This document shows, piece after piece, positions 1 to 9,543 of a stretch of DNA of 64,000 bases. Both the position numbers and the translations under genes were made by a program. Under the pieces are notes generated by a model, which was not told where the DNA came from, did no database searches, and worked only from the letters and a program-made list of their open reading frames with translations. This DNA comes from Ischnura elegans (taxonomy: Eukaryota > Arthropoda > Insecta > Odonata > Coenagrionidae): positions 54,730,069 to 54,794,068 of the forward strand of contig NC_060254.1 of NCBI RefSeq assembly GCF_921293095.1. The letters run 5' to 3'. Position 1 is the first letter of the stretch; the number at the start of each line of letters is the position of its first letter.

Positions 1-1902
1 AACTTTGGACACTTCCAAACAAAAATCCTCAAAACTATGGAATGGTTCAGGGCAGGAAACTGACCCCCTACCCTTGATATGTGGATTTCTCATGCCTGAC
101 TAAGTCCAGAATGAGCTCTACCCTCACCAATTGAAACTAACTTTTTGATTGAATTACTGTGAGTGGTTATATTTTTACCAATGATGGATACGTATTTCAC
201 CAGAACTTAATTAATATACTTTTACCTTTTGCTGCAGAGCTTACATTCTCAATGTTCACACTTATTTGCCAGGTTGAATTCCAGCCCCCTTATTTTACAG
301 GCCCATATGGGCACACGAGGCACTGATTGTTTTCACATGCCCATGCAGATAGGCTGTGCATTTTAAAAGTCAATTTGCTATTAGTTACATTTGTAATCAG
401 GCAAGCTAGTAGAAGCTTTCTTAATATTTTTATTTATATGTAATAGAATCTCTAATTTGCTTAGTTGAGGGGAATCCAGATTTCCGAGTTTTGAAAATCA
501 GAGGATTTGTAAAACAGTGGTTGTTTTCATATTGCTGGTTGCATTAAGGTGGTCTATTTTTTTTTTTAAATTAACCAGTGCATCTGTATATATTTTGGTG
601 CAGTTTCACAAGTTAACAAGCCATAGGAAAGTTCAGGTTGATTATGCAATATTTGACTCCGCTGAATTTTATTTGAGTATTTGCCTACTTTTCATGGGCA
701 AACAGTAGAGTTTTCTACTTTTTTGCAAAAATTGTTGTTATCTGTGACCAAATTAACTTTTAGTGATAATTAATGTTTATATTCTAGAGTCATGCTTTTA
801 AATGCATCAAAAAATCTTTTTAATAATTAGGGATGGTCGTATCAGATACCTCAGATCTAAATAACTGTGGATATTGTCCTTTACTGGATACTTATGGTCC
901 AAATTTGCTGAAGATATCAGATCTGGATCTGAAATTTTAAATTAATGCTTTCAAGTATCTGAAGATCTGACACCTGAAATAAAGTGTTAGATTCGGAAAA
1001 AATCCTGGATCCGTCAGTCCAAATTAATAACTGCACCGCAGTGATAATTTTATTACAGTGGAGAAAATTTTGCGTGCAACGTAATTATAATTAGTCATTA
1101 CTGCCTCTTGTTCAACATTAATCAGTGTTACCTTCAGAGTACAGCCTTGAATAAAGTACGTGCCCTGAAACTTTATTGAAGCAGGTAGTCCAAAAATGGT
1201 CAGTTGGTGAGACAGGGAAGGGATGTAACACACTTCCATTGTTTTAGTTTAACTTGGCATTTTCCTTCAAAGCTGATGATGTATTGTCTTTTCGGTTTTT
1301 GAGAGGGAAAAAACATCAGAGGCATGGACCTAGGAAGTGAAATCTGTGACATAATAGCTATTGGCATGGTTATTGTCTTACAGTGCTGAGCTTCCAATGG
1401 TGGTTGATCAATCTCTTGGAAAGATTCGCTCTATTTGCCTGTTTTATTGTCTAAAATATTCCACAGCTTAAATCCTCTTGCATAACCCCTGTGAGAGCTT
1501 CTAAACAAAATGGGTCGTGACTCTGACAAGCTTCGCAGTGCATGGGAAGATAGAATCGGATTTCTTTTCTGTTCCTCTTACAGGATGCTGCATTCACTGA
1601 AAAATTAATTTAAAATTTTGAAACCATATTCAATTTCTTCTGAGAATTAGGATCTGATTTCATGATCCGGTGAAGCGCATTATCCATGGATATTTGGATG
1701 TAACGTATCCAATCCGACCATACCTATCAATAGTATTTATCCCAGTTGTAGCAAGAAAGTACACATTTTTTGTGGATCTAAGCCTAGTTGAGACGTTTGT
1801 GACACATAACTTGGGAACAAGTTAATTCATTGGTACAAAAATTAAGTTCTTGTAAGATACACATCCTTGATAAAAGTTTCAAGGGATTTTTTGTCTTCTC
1901 AG
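1..1902 (+). other. Intron (or upstream flank) of the annexin gene
   Basis: AT-rich sequence ending in a polypyrimidine tract and AG just before the first visible annexin exon. Since that exon starts inside annexin repeat 3, the earlier exons must lie to the left of the window. I see no coding exon here. Apart from the candidate inverted-repeat element at 829-1725, nothing is recognisable. Confidence 0.6.
829..1725. mobile_element. Candidate degenerate inverted-repeat DNA element
   Basis: The left end reads AGGGATGGTCG followed by a TATCAGATAC-like stretch. The right end, read on the minus strand, is AGGTATGGTCGGATTGGATAC, so the two ends match imperfectly in inverted orientation. The interior is rich in GGATCTGA/TCAGATCC-like words. 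No clear target duplication and no transposase are visible. It could be an old hAT-type MITE or simply a degenerate repeat. Confidence 0.3.
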
Positions 1903-1975
1903 GGTCGCCGTGATGAAAACCCCGTTGTGAATCCAGGAATATGTGCAGAGGATGCCAGAGCCTTACTCAAAGCAG
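1903..1975 (+). CDS. Annexin exon, linker and start of repeat 3
   Basis: First visible exon of an annexin, a calcium-dependent phospholipid-binding protein that acts at cytosolic membrane faces. Acceptor AG lies at 1901-1902 and donor GT at 1976-1977. Translation begins GRRDENP and ends in the DARALLKAG motif that opens annexin repeat 3. The exon is 73 nt and leaves a split glycine codon (phase 1) completed by the exon at 3546. Upstream exons for repeats 1 and 2 are outside the window. Family assignment is secure; which arthropod annexin paralogue it is cannot be decided from this half. Confidence 0.88.
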
Positions 1976-2626
1976 GTAAAAATTAGGGAACTTGATACTT
2001 GTATGTATTACTGTGCATTTTTGTTTTTCAAACATTTTCCGTAGGTTTAAATGCATAAATCTATTGAAGGTAGGTGAAAATGTGATTTTTATCACTTTTA
2101 ACTTTAAGCTCTACCAATTAGCTTGAAGATTTACCAATCAAGGGTACTCTCAGGTGGAGGCAGATTTTGAAGGAAGCATGAGAATGTATTGAATTGTCTT
2201 TCATTGAGTATTTATTTTATTTTATGGAATGTTATCTATCTATTAAAATCTTCGCACAAAAAAATATGGAATGTTATTGAAGTTGCATTCTTGTAACTCG
2301 TGTGTCTGCTGTGCTGTTAATTTTTGTGATCCAAAATTTATATCCAAATGCTATAATTTCCTTCCATTATTTCTTTATCCACAATAAGTTTAAACTCAAA
2401 AACTAAAATTTCAACTATAGTAACAATTAGCATGGCCTTATTTATTTTTTCAATATGCATACTATAGACCTAATGTAAGTTCAGATTGGGCACTTAACAG
2501 GAAAGTGGTGTCCATGAAATGCAGTAAAGAGACATAGGCCTAAAGTCTTACAATTGAATTTGTCCCTTAGTCTAAAATGGAGGGCTTTTATACATGAGTG
2601 GACTCCAAAAGTGAGTGTACAAACCA

Positions 2627-2885
2627 CACTGTAACGGATACAGAAAAAACTCAAGGGGGGGGGGGGGGTGTAAAAGATATCTTGAGTTACCTTTACTTTT
2701 ATCTTGATAAAAAATAATTAAGTCACATGCAAAGTTTATGAAAGTTTTATTGGAACTGATTATACAAGACAATGTCATCTTATGACATTTAAAATTTACA
2801 ATTGTGGTTCCGCAGTGTTTGGCAATATGAGCGGCATCGCAAGGGGGGGTGCACCCGCTGCACTTCCCATATGTATCCGCCACTG
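2627..2885. mobile_element. Small MITE in annexin intron
   Basis: About 259 bp with imperfect inverted ends: CACTGTAACGGATAC on the left and, on the minus strand of the right end, CAGTGGCGGATAC. A six-base direct repeat AAACCA flanks both ends (2621-2626 and 2886-2891), consistent with a target duplication, though the length is atypical. It contains a 14-nt G run near 2656 and another G run near 2842. No coding potential; superfamily undecided. Confidence 0.45.
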
Positions 2886-3545
2886 AAACCACACCACCAT
2901 GATTGTCTCAGTTTCGAATTTCTGTCAGTTTCAGTGTCAGAAAAAGGATCCTAGTATAGTGGTGGAATATAAATTTCTTGAAATAACAGAATTCTGTCAT
3001 GTAGAGAATCACCTTACGTGCAATCTATTAGTGTTACGGCCTTAAAGACTTCTGCCTTATTTTATAATGAGAGATTGTGGGTGTGAAGGAGTAAAAAACA
3101 TAACCATGAGAAGTCAGTAAATTTTGAAATTTGAATGGTGTATGAACCCTGCAATTTAATCTTCTGTTCTAACTTTTTCACCATTATGTACCTGATTAAA
3201 ATATATTAGATAAATAATGTAAAAATATAGTTACTAGATAATTTGATGCTGGTGTTATAAATTAATCGATACAAGTATCCCTACGAATCGATAAAAGTAT
3301 CTTTACTGCCTGTTCCATGTTTTCAAAACAAGACTAATCCTGAAAGGTTACTGCAAAATTGTGCAGATGACAAATATCTTCTACTAGAAACATCATCCAT
3401 AGTCATCCATTGATTCTTCTAGAATGCTCACTGCTTTGTCACCCTCACTATGTCATGTGCAAGTATGCTAGTGCCAAGCATGCAGACAATTCAGACACGG
3501 CTTATGACTTTCTCTTGTTTTTCTTCTTGCCATTTTGTGATACAG

Positions 3546-3719
3546 GAGAGAAGAAATGGGGTACAGATGAGTCAACGTTCAATGCCATCTTGGCCACTCG
3601 CAGTTTCCCACACCTCCACCAGCTGATGGTAGACTATGAGCGTCTCAGTGGACACTCACTGGAGAAGGCCATCAAGAAAGAATTCTCTGGGGACATCGAG
3701 GAAGGCCTTCTAGCCATTG
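3546..3719 (+). CDS. Annexin exon, body of repeat 3
   Basis: Exon of 174 nt with acceptor AG at 3544-3545 and donor GT at 3720-3721. It completes the split glycine and encodes the repeat-3 core: the WGTDES type calcium-loop segment, the FNAILATRS helix, the [10 protein letters not shown] segment and the acidic [12 protein letters not shown] end. These are hallmark annexin-repeat positions, including the type II calcium-binding GT and the downstream acidic residue. It ends in phase 1 and joins the exon at 13325 across a 9.6-kb intron packed with transposable elements. Reading through the donor gives a short tail and a stop about 35 nt later, so intron retention would truncate the protein. Confidence 0.92.
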
Positions 3720-4008
3720 GTCAGTATATAATTAAGATAGTGCTCTTAAATTAGATGTTATGTATGTACTCTGTATTGTTCTAAGTGTGCTGTACAGCAG
3801 ACTCCCGATTATCTGGCTGGGGCTTATCCGTATTGCGGATTATCCATCCATGAGTTCATACTCCTTCAAAGTTTTTTGCTATCTTTATAAAATAATTGGA
3901 TACAAAAGCACCAGGATATTTGCATTTTAATGCAAGGCTACATCAGTAATATTATTTCCATTAGATTCCCCTTGGTAAAATGAATTTATTTTATATACTT
4001 GCTCACTA

Positions 4009-4250
4009 ATTAACATTAAAAAAAGAACTGTGCTTTCACATTAATATTAATTCACGACCATGGTTTCAACGTTAGACGTCATCATCAGGTGAGTTACGTT
4101 GTTCGTTACGAGTTAGTCTAATGTTGAAACCATGGTCGTGAATAAATATTGATGTGAAAGCACAAAATTCTTCTTTTTAATGGTAATTATGAATCGCTTT
4201 CACTAAGTTACGCCTCAAACAATCAATACTTGTTCACAACGAATATTTCA
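4009..4250 (-). repeat. Penelope-like hairpin repeat with hammerhead core
   Basis: Two arms of roughly 60-75 bp (about 4011-4072 and 4111-4185) are inverted copies. The right arm is followed by ATGAATCGCTTTCAC and AAGTTACGCCT. A similar segment follows the hairpin at 17364-17538 and the hammerhead motif at 22882-22920. The left half carries a hammerhead-type core on the minus strand; the right arm keeps only the GAAAC part. Known biology: Penelope-like retroelements carry minimal hammerheads in their pseudo-LTRs and often insert with inverted partial copies. Assignment to Penelope is inference. Confidence 0.6.
4052..4092 (-). ncRNA. Minimal hammerhead ribozyme-like motif
   Basis: Read on the minus strand: UCAC, then the invariant box CUGAUGA, a short stem II (GACG / CGUU around UCUAA), GAAA, a tiny stem III around CCAUGG, the GUC cleavage triplet, and GUGA, which pairs with the initial UCAC as stem I. 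One extra U sits between CUGAUGA and stem II. The very short stem III matches the dimer-forming type I hammerheads described from Penelope-like elements. Folding was done by eye; cleavage activity is not shown. Confidence 0.6.
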
Positions 4251-4252
4251 TG

Positions 4253-4567
4253 CATGGTCCTTATATACTGGTTGCTAATCTCCCATATTCCGGCTCGGGA
4301 GTGTTGCCTTGATGGATGCTTTTACCCCTCAAACGCCTCCCCTCAAACACAACTCTGGGCACAGTCGCACTGCCACTAGGGGAAATATGGAACTAACTGC
4401 GCTGTCGGCAGCGGTTCAAGGCTTATACCGCCACCGACAGTGTAATTAGTTCCATATTTCTCCTAGTGGCTACGGGACTGTGCCCAGAGTTGTGTTTGAG
4501 GGGTAAAAGTGTCGGTCGAGGCAACACTCGCCAGCCGGAGATTAGCAACCAGTATATAAGGGCCATG
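4253..4567. repeat. Large imperfect palindrome with TATA-like end
   Basis: A near self-complementary stretch of 315 bp. The left arm begins CATGGTCCTTATATACTGG and the right arm ends with its complement (CCAGTATATAAGGGCCATG). Arms are about 130-140 bp and the centre lies near 4420. The left arm carries an extra CCTCAAAC-containing insertion relative to the right. The right end contains TATATAAG about 100 bp before the LTR insertion site. It lies directly after the hammerhead hairpin and may be part of the same retroelement or a separate foldback MITE. Confidence 0.55.
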
Positions 4568-4666
4568 ATTTCATGTTTACTTGGCTGTCTGCTCTAGCAT
4601 TGCAGACGACGATCAGCGGCGGGAAATATACTCTTGATTAATTTTAGAAGATTCTTCAATGCTATC

Positions 4667-4843
4667 TGTGGTGTACCGCTCAATGACTCAAGACAACGTG
4701 GTTTTCAGTTCAGCGAGTCCGACTGGCTCGGCGGCAGGTAGGGTAGCAACTCCACGAGCTCACAACTGCCGCTGATAAGCCGGGGTAGGCGGCGTGCCGG
4801 TCGAGCCAATCGAGCCTCATTTATTTCCAGCACAAATACAACA
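4667..4843 (-). repeat. 3' LTR of the Mag-type Gypsy element
   Basis: 177 bp, TGTTGTATTTG at its element-sense start and CCACA at its end. By eye it is identical to the copy at 9367-9543. In element orientation this is the downstream LTR; the adjoining purine-rich tract at 4844-4855 would prime plus-strand synthesis. Confidence 0.95.
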
Positions 4844-5051
4844 ATTCCTCCCTTTCAAAAATGGTTACATCATAGAACAAAACTTAATAACAAAAAAAAT
4901 AAATTTGTTTCAATAAACAAAAATTTAACAACTCCTTGGAAACACATATTTGGAAATATAAGGCAATAACAATAGCAGTGTAACAATGCATAAACTATAA
5001 AAACTAATATAAACACCAACTAAACTCTCAAATATAACCAAATAAACAAGA

Positions 5052-8000
5052 TCATTGCGATTGAAATCTATCAACCGGCTTCCTAATGCGCTGAGGGTAT
5101 CTTTTATCAACAGCTGATCCCTCGTTTGGAGATGGAACACTTGCATTTGACTGAGTGTCAGAGTGAGAAGGAACCGGGGATTGCAGCGATGGGGATGCGT
5201 GAGGCAAACGTGGCGTACTGGGAATGCTAGAGGTGGGTGAGGAGTGAGGGGAAAGGTTGTTTTTGTTTGGGAACCTCTCCGCCACTGCGTCATTATTGAC
5301 ATAGAGATCACCCGTTTTAACATCATCAGAATTGGCATACACTGAGCTGGAATTCATCCCAATGAGCTGATCAATATGTCTGTTACAAACAAAACCAGAC
5401 TTGAACATTACAGAATACATTACACCACTTAATTGTTTTAATACGATCCCTTCAACCCATTTGTCTTTACAGCGATAATCCCTAATTAGAACAGGTTGAT
5501 TTTCAAACAAAATCCTTGTTTTCTTAACACCAAAATACTCTTTTTGTTTTTCTTGCTTAAGTTCCACTCTCTTGACCACATTAGGCCTCAATAGATCTAG
5601 TCTGGATCTTAAAGGTCTGCCAAACATTAGTTTAGCAGGGGTTTCATTCGTAGTACTATGAATAGAGTTTCTGTAACTAAACAATATATTACTCAGGGCA
5701 ATATTTACATCTGCATTTTCTACAAAAGCGCAACTTAACTTATGCTTAGCATACTTAACAGAACTCTCCGCCTGGCCATTAGATCGAGGGTGGTATGGCG
5801 GCAAAAATGAGTGCTTCACACCATTTGATACCATAAAATTTCTAAATACTAATGAAGTGAAAGGTGGGCCATTATCGGAATGTAAGGAAACAGGTAGTCC
5901 AAATCTTGAAAATAGCTCTCTGAGCTTTTCTATGGTTACCTTAGCCGAGGTAGAGCTAACTTCAAATACCTCAAGCCACTTAGTATGAGCATCAATCACC
6001 ACTAAATACATCTTTCCTTTAAAAGGGCCCAAGTAATCCACATGTAACCTCTCCCAAGGAGAAGCGGGATAATGCCACACATGAAGTTCACTCTTGGGAG
6101 GGCTAGAACGTTCTCTAAGGCAAGGCGAGCAATTGTTAGCTAGGTCTTCTATTCGTCTATCAATATTAGGGAACCAAACATAATTTCTAGCCACAGATTT
6201 CATCTTTACAATACCTAGATGACCCGAATGCAATTCGTTCAGAACATAGTCACGCAATTTACTTGGAAGAACAATTTTGTACCCCCACATAATAATACCA
6301 TGCTCTACAGTCAGTTCCTCTTTCCTTAAGAAATATGGCTGTAATTCACTATTTTCCTCTGAGATAAAGTTAGGCCACCCATTCATTACATAATTATACA
6401 CCTTCTTTAAGATAGGATCACTCTGTGTTTCTTTTCTTACATGTTCAAAATTTAGTGGTACGGAACTCTCAGCTATACAATGCAAATAAGTTCCTACCAA
6501 TTTTGTTTCTTCATTAACAGAGTGTAAGTCAGGTAATGGCATACGTGAAAGAGCGTCAGCATTACCATGTTTTTCAGATTTAACGTACTGAACATCAAAA
6601 TTATACCCTGATAAAAACAAAGCATATCTCTGCAGTCTACTCGCGGCAAAAACAGGTAATCCCCTTTTTGGGCCGAAAATGCTTACTAAGGGTCTGTGAT
6701 CGGTACATAAGGTAAACTTCCGTCCGTACAAATATTGGTTGAACTTCTTGACGCCAAAAACAACTGCTAATGCCTCCTTATCTATCTGTGAGTACCCACA
6801 CTCGGCAGGAGATAAGGTTCGCGAATGAAATGCAACTGGCCTTTCGACACCCTCCTGAGTGACTATGCTTAAAACAGCACCAAGTCCGGTGGAGCTGGCG
6901 TTAACTGCCAATTTCACGGGCAGTGTTGGATCATAGTGTGCCAACACAGGTGCTTGCGTCAAGATTTTCTTCACTTCATTAAATGCATAAATACAGTCTT
7001 TGCCAAATTTGAACGGAACATCTTTACGTAGAAGTTTATACATAGGATTTAAAATGGTTGACATGTTTTTAATAAACTTAGAATAATAATTCACAAGACC
7101 AATAAATGCTCGAACTTCATTGACTGATTTTGGTATGGGTGCATTCACAATCGCAGCTACTTTATCTTGGGATGTGTGCAATCCGTCTTTATCAATTTTA
7201 AACCCTAAATATTCAACCTTACTTGCAAAAAATTTACATTTTTCCTTTTTGACTGTTAGACCACATTCACTAAGACGTTTACACACAGCCTCCAATCGCT
7301 TATAATGAGTTTTAGTATCCGGTGCACTAACCAAAATGTCATCTAAAAACACAACAGTACCTTCTAACCCTGCTAAGGTTTGTTCAATGGCCTTTTGAAA
7401 TACTCCTGGAGCACTCGAAATACCATAGGGCACTCTGCAATAAGAGAAGAGACCCTTGTGTGTGCTAATAGTACAAAGCTTTTGTGACTCAGAATCTAAG
7501 GTCAATTGCATAAATGCATTGCTTAAATCAATTTTGCTAAAATGCCGACCTTTATGCATGCTTACAAATAAATCCTCAATGCGAGGTATGGGGTATTTAT
7601 CAACCTCCAAATACTGGTTTAGTGTGACCTTAAAATCCCCACAGATTCTGATGTCACCATTAGCTTTTAACACGGGCACAATTGGCGTACCCCAATTGCA
7701 GCTACGTACAGGCATTAGCACTTTTTCGTCCACTAGACGTTGCAATTCACTCTCAACCTTTGACTTTAAGGAAAAGGGAATGGGTCTTGGCTTGAAATAT
7801 TTCGGCTTAGCACTCTCTTTCAGAATTAATTCTACTGGTTCGCCTTTGTACTGGCCTAATTTATTGGTAAAAACTTCAGGGAACTTTTTTACTAAATTGT
7901 TAACCATTAAATCAAAGTTATCAAATATTTTACTTGAATCGCTAATTCCGTACAGATCGGATTTATTTTTGAAGGAAATGTCTATGCCCAATATTTTAAG

Positions 8001-9266
8001 CCAATCACGTCCTATTAACGGATGTGATCCCCCTTGGATTACATACATATCAAGAAGTTTATTTACATTCTGATAGCTGACCTTGACTTTAATTTTACCA
8101 ATTGGAACAATCGGTTGATTGGTATAGGAACATAGCTTTAACTCGCTAGGGTAAAGCGTACAAGAAATTAGATTATTCTTATAAAATGTATCACTAATAA
8201 CAGTCACACTTGCTCCTGTGTCTACTTCGAACGTAGTCATTTCACCCTGAACGACAATATCTACCCTTATTGGGTCAACTTTGACTTTCTCGGTATGTTC
8301 CTCATACATGACAAACATGTGCTGAATATCTTCGATGTGCAAATCGTCAGCTTGATTTCCCACACAAAAAGCACTTGGCGTATCGGAACATTTTTCCGAA
8401 CCCACGAAATTGTGTTTTGGCTTTAACATAGACTTATTAAAAGACTTACATTTTGGTGGTCTGGAATGGCCGTAACTATTATTACGCACAGTTGTCGCAC
8501 TTGTCAACGCACTCGTCGATCGACAAACCTTGGCAATGTGGTTTTTCTTCCCACACTTATGGCAAGTAACACCATACAATTTACACTGATTCTTTACATG
8601 CCCAATTTGCCCACAACAGAAACACTTCACACCACCATCCCTGGACACTGAGTTTGACCTGGTCGATGTAGGGTTGTTGATCCTTTGCGTTGCTCTCCAC
8701 GATGCGATGTGCTGTACTCGGCCGCCGTTGTCGACTCCTTGGACAGCCAAGGCTGCCGCGTTCTTCTCTGCTGCCTCCACTGAGCTGGCAATCTTGACTG
8801 CCTGCTCGAAACTCAAGCTGGCCTCTGCAAGTAATCGCTGTTTCGTCGACTCATTCCTGATGCCACTTACTAGGCGATCCCTTAAATAGTCATTTAAGGA
8901 AGACCCGAACTGGCAATATATTGACAGCTTTTTGAGGCTTGCGATGTAATCAGCTACCGTCTCCCCCTCATTTTGATTTCTCTTGCTGAATTTGTAGCGC
9001 TCAGCAATAAATGATGGTGCCGGGTAAAGATGGTCCTCTACCAGCTTTACTAACTCGCCATACGTCTTTGACGATGGTTTGTTCGGCGTGCACAAATCAC
9101 GAATCAAATTAAATGTTTTAACTCCCACAACGGTTAAGAGAGTACTCACTTTCTTACTCGCATTTATCTCGTTACATTCCACGAACAATTCAAATCGTTC
9201 GACATACGACGACCACGTGTCTATCGTACTATCAAACTCGCCAACCGAGCCTATTACTCCAGCCAT
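5052..9266 (-). CDS. Gag-Pol polyprotein, Mag-type Gypsy element
   Basis: A single 1404-residue frame starting at the ATG complementary to 9264-9266. Gag occupies about residues 1-210. Two CCHC knuckles follow (C215, C218, H223, C228 and C235, C238, H243, C248). An aspartic protease has its DTG at 349-351. The reverse transcriptase has FLDD at 640-643 in place of the usual YVDD. RNase H has E831, D856 and D904, but its first catalytic aspartate is replaced by N789 (VNASSTGLGAVL). Integrase has an HHCC region around 1013-1049 and a D1077, D1131, E1167 triad with D35E spacing. Gag and Pol are fused in frame, as in several Mag-clade elements. N789 would need only one base change from Asp and may disable RNase H. 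Otherwise no stop or frameshift is seen. Confidence 0.95.
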   Translation of the reverse strand: MAGVIGSVGEFDSTIDTWSSYVERFELFVECNEINASKKVSTLLTVVGVKTFNLIRDLCTPNKPSSKTYGELVKLVEDHLYPAPSFIAERYKFSKRNQNEGETVADYIASLKKLSIYCQFGSSLNDYLRDRLVSGIRNESTKQRLLAEASLSFEQAVKIASSVEAAEKNAAALAVQGVDNGGRVQHIASWRATQRINNPTSTRSNSVSRDGGVKCFCCGQIGHVKNQCKLYGVTCHKCGKKNHIAKVCRSTSALTSATTVRNNSYGHSRPPKCKSFNKSMLKPKHNFVGSEKCSDTPSAFCVGNQADDLHIEDIQHMFVMYEEHTEKVKVDPIRVDIVVQGEMTTFEVDTGASVTVISDTFYKNNLISCTLYPSELKLCSYTNQPIVPIGKIKVKVSYQNVNKLLDMYVIQGGSHPLIGRDWLKILGIDISFKNKSDLYGISDSSKIFDNFDLMVNNLVKKFPEVFTNKLGQYKGEPVELILKESAKPKYFKPRPIPFSLKSKVESELQRLVDEKVLMPVRSCNWGTPIVPVLKANGDIRICGDFKVTLNQYLEVDKYPIPRIEDLFVSMHKGRHFSKIDLSNAFMQLTLDSESQKLCTISTHKGLFSYCRVPYGISSAPGVFQKAIEQTLAGLEGTVVFLDDILVSAPDTKTHYKRLEAVCKRLSECGLTVKKEKCKFFASKVEYLGFKIDKDGLHTSQDKVAAIVNAPIPKSVNEVRAFIGLVNYYSKFIKNMSTILNPMYKLLRKDVPFKFGKDCIYAFNEVKKILTQAPVLAHYDPTLPVKLAVNASSTGLGAVLSIVTQEGVERPVAFHSRTLSPAECGYSQIDKEALAVVFGVKKFNQYLYGRKFTLCTDHRPLVSIFGPKRGLPVFAASRLQRYALFLSGYNFDVQYVKSEKHGNADALSRMPLPDLHSVNEETKLVGTYLHCIAESSVPLNFEHVRKETQSDPILKKVYNYVMNGWPNFISEENSELQPYFLRKEELTVEHGIIMWGYKIVLPSKLRDYVLNELHSGHLGIVKMKSVARNYVWFPNIDRRIEDLANNCSPCLRERSSPPKSELHVWHYPASPWERLHVDYLGPFKGKMYLVVIDAHTKWLEVFEVSSTSAKVTIEKLRELFSRFGLPVSLHSDNGPPFTSLVFRNFMVSNGVKHSFLPPYHPRSNGQAESSVKYAKHKLSCAFVENADVNIALSNILFSYRNSIHSTTNETPAKLMFGRPLRSRLDLLRPNVVKRVELKQEKQKEYFGVKKTRILFENQPVLIRDYRCKDKWVEGIVLKQLSGVMYSVMFKSGFVCNRHIDQLIGMNSSSVYANSDDVKTGDLYVNNDAVAERFPNKNNLSPHSSPTSSIPSTPRLPHASPSLQSPVPSHSDTQSNASVPSPNEGSAVDKRYPQRIRKPVDRFQSQ

Positions 9267-9353
9267 TTCAGAATTACTGAATCACACAGAATTACTTCCT
9301 TTATCCTAGCCGTTATCGATCTGTTACATAACGCTAGTTTCCACATAGTTTAT

Positions 9354-9364
9354 CCTCGTCGCCA
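9354..9364 (-). promoter_or_regulatory. Primer binding site, tRNA-Ser type
   Basis: On the minus strand TGGCGACGAGG follows the 5' LTR after two bases. It is complementary to the 3' end expected for a tRNA-Ser(GCT) (CCTCGTCGCCA). Use of tRNA-Ser is known for the mag element. The tRNA match is from general knowledge of that tRNA's acceptor stem. Confidence 0.75.
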
Positions 9365-9366
9365 TT

Positions 9367-9543
9367 TGTGGTGTACCGCTCAATGACTCAAGACAACGTG
9401 GTTTTCAGTTCAGCGAGTCCGACTGGCTCGGCGGCAGGTAGGGTAGCAACTCCACGAGCTCACAACTGCCGCTGATAAGCCGGGGTAGGCGGCGTGCCGG
9501 TCGAGCCAATCGAGCCTCATTTATTTCCAGCACAAATACAACA
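9367..9543 (-). repeat. 5' LTR of the Mag-type Gypsy element
   Basis: 177-bp copy matching 4667-4843 at every base I compared. It carries the promoter side of the element; no clear TATA box was identified within it. Confidence 0.95.

Larger units (their letters stand above)
4667..9543 (-). mobile_element. Complete Mag-type Gypsy LTR retrotransposon
   Basis: A 4877-bp element on the minus strand inside an annexin intron. Both 177-bp LTRs look identical base for base, and a five-base target duplication CTATC flanks the element (4662-4666 and 9544-9548). A tRNA-type primer site lies next to the 5' LTR (9354-9364). A purine tract (AAAGGGAGGAAT on the minus strand, 4844-4855) abuts the 3' LTR. 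One uninterrupted gag-pol ORF of 1404 codons fills the interior. Identical LTRs and an open frame point to a young insertion. Family placement rests on domain order, two zinc knuckles and the Ser-type primer. Confidence 0.95.

Noticed and set aside
4925..5338. 137-codon minus frame overlapping the end of the Gypsy gag-pol
   Set aside because: It lies out of frame with the 1404-codon gag-pol and partly in the 3' non-coding part of the element; composition looks like a shadow frame.
7456..8073. 205-codon + strand frame
   Set aside because: Antisense to protease/RT coding of the Gypsy element; no independent features.
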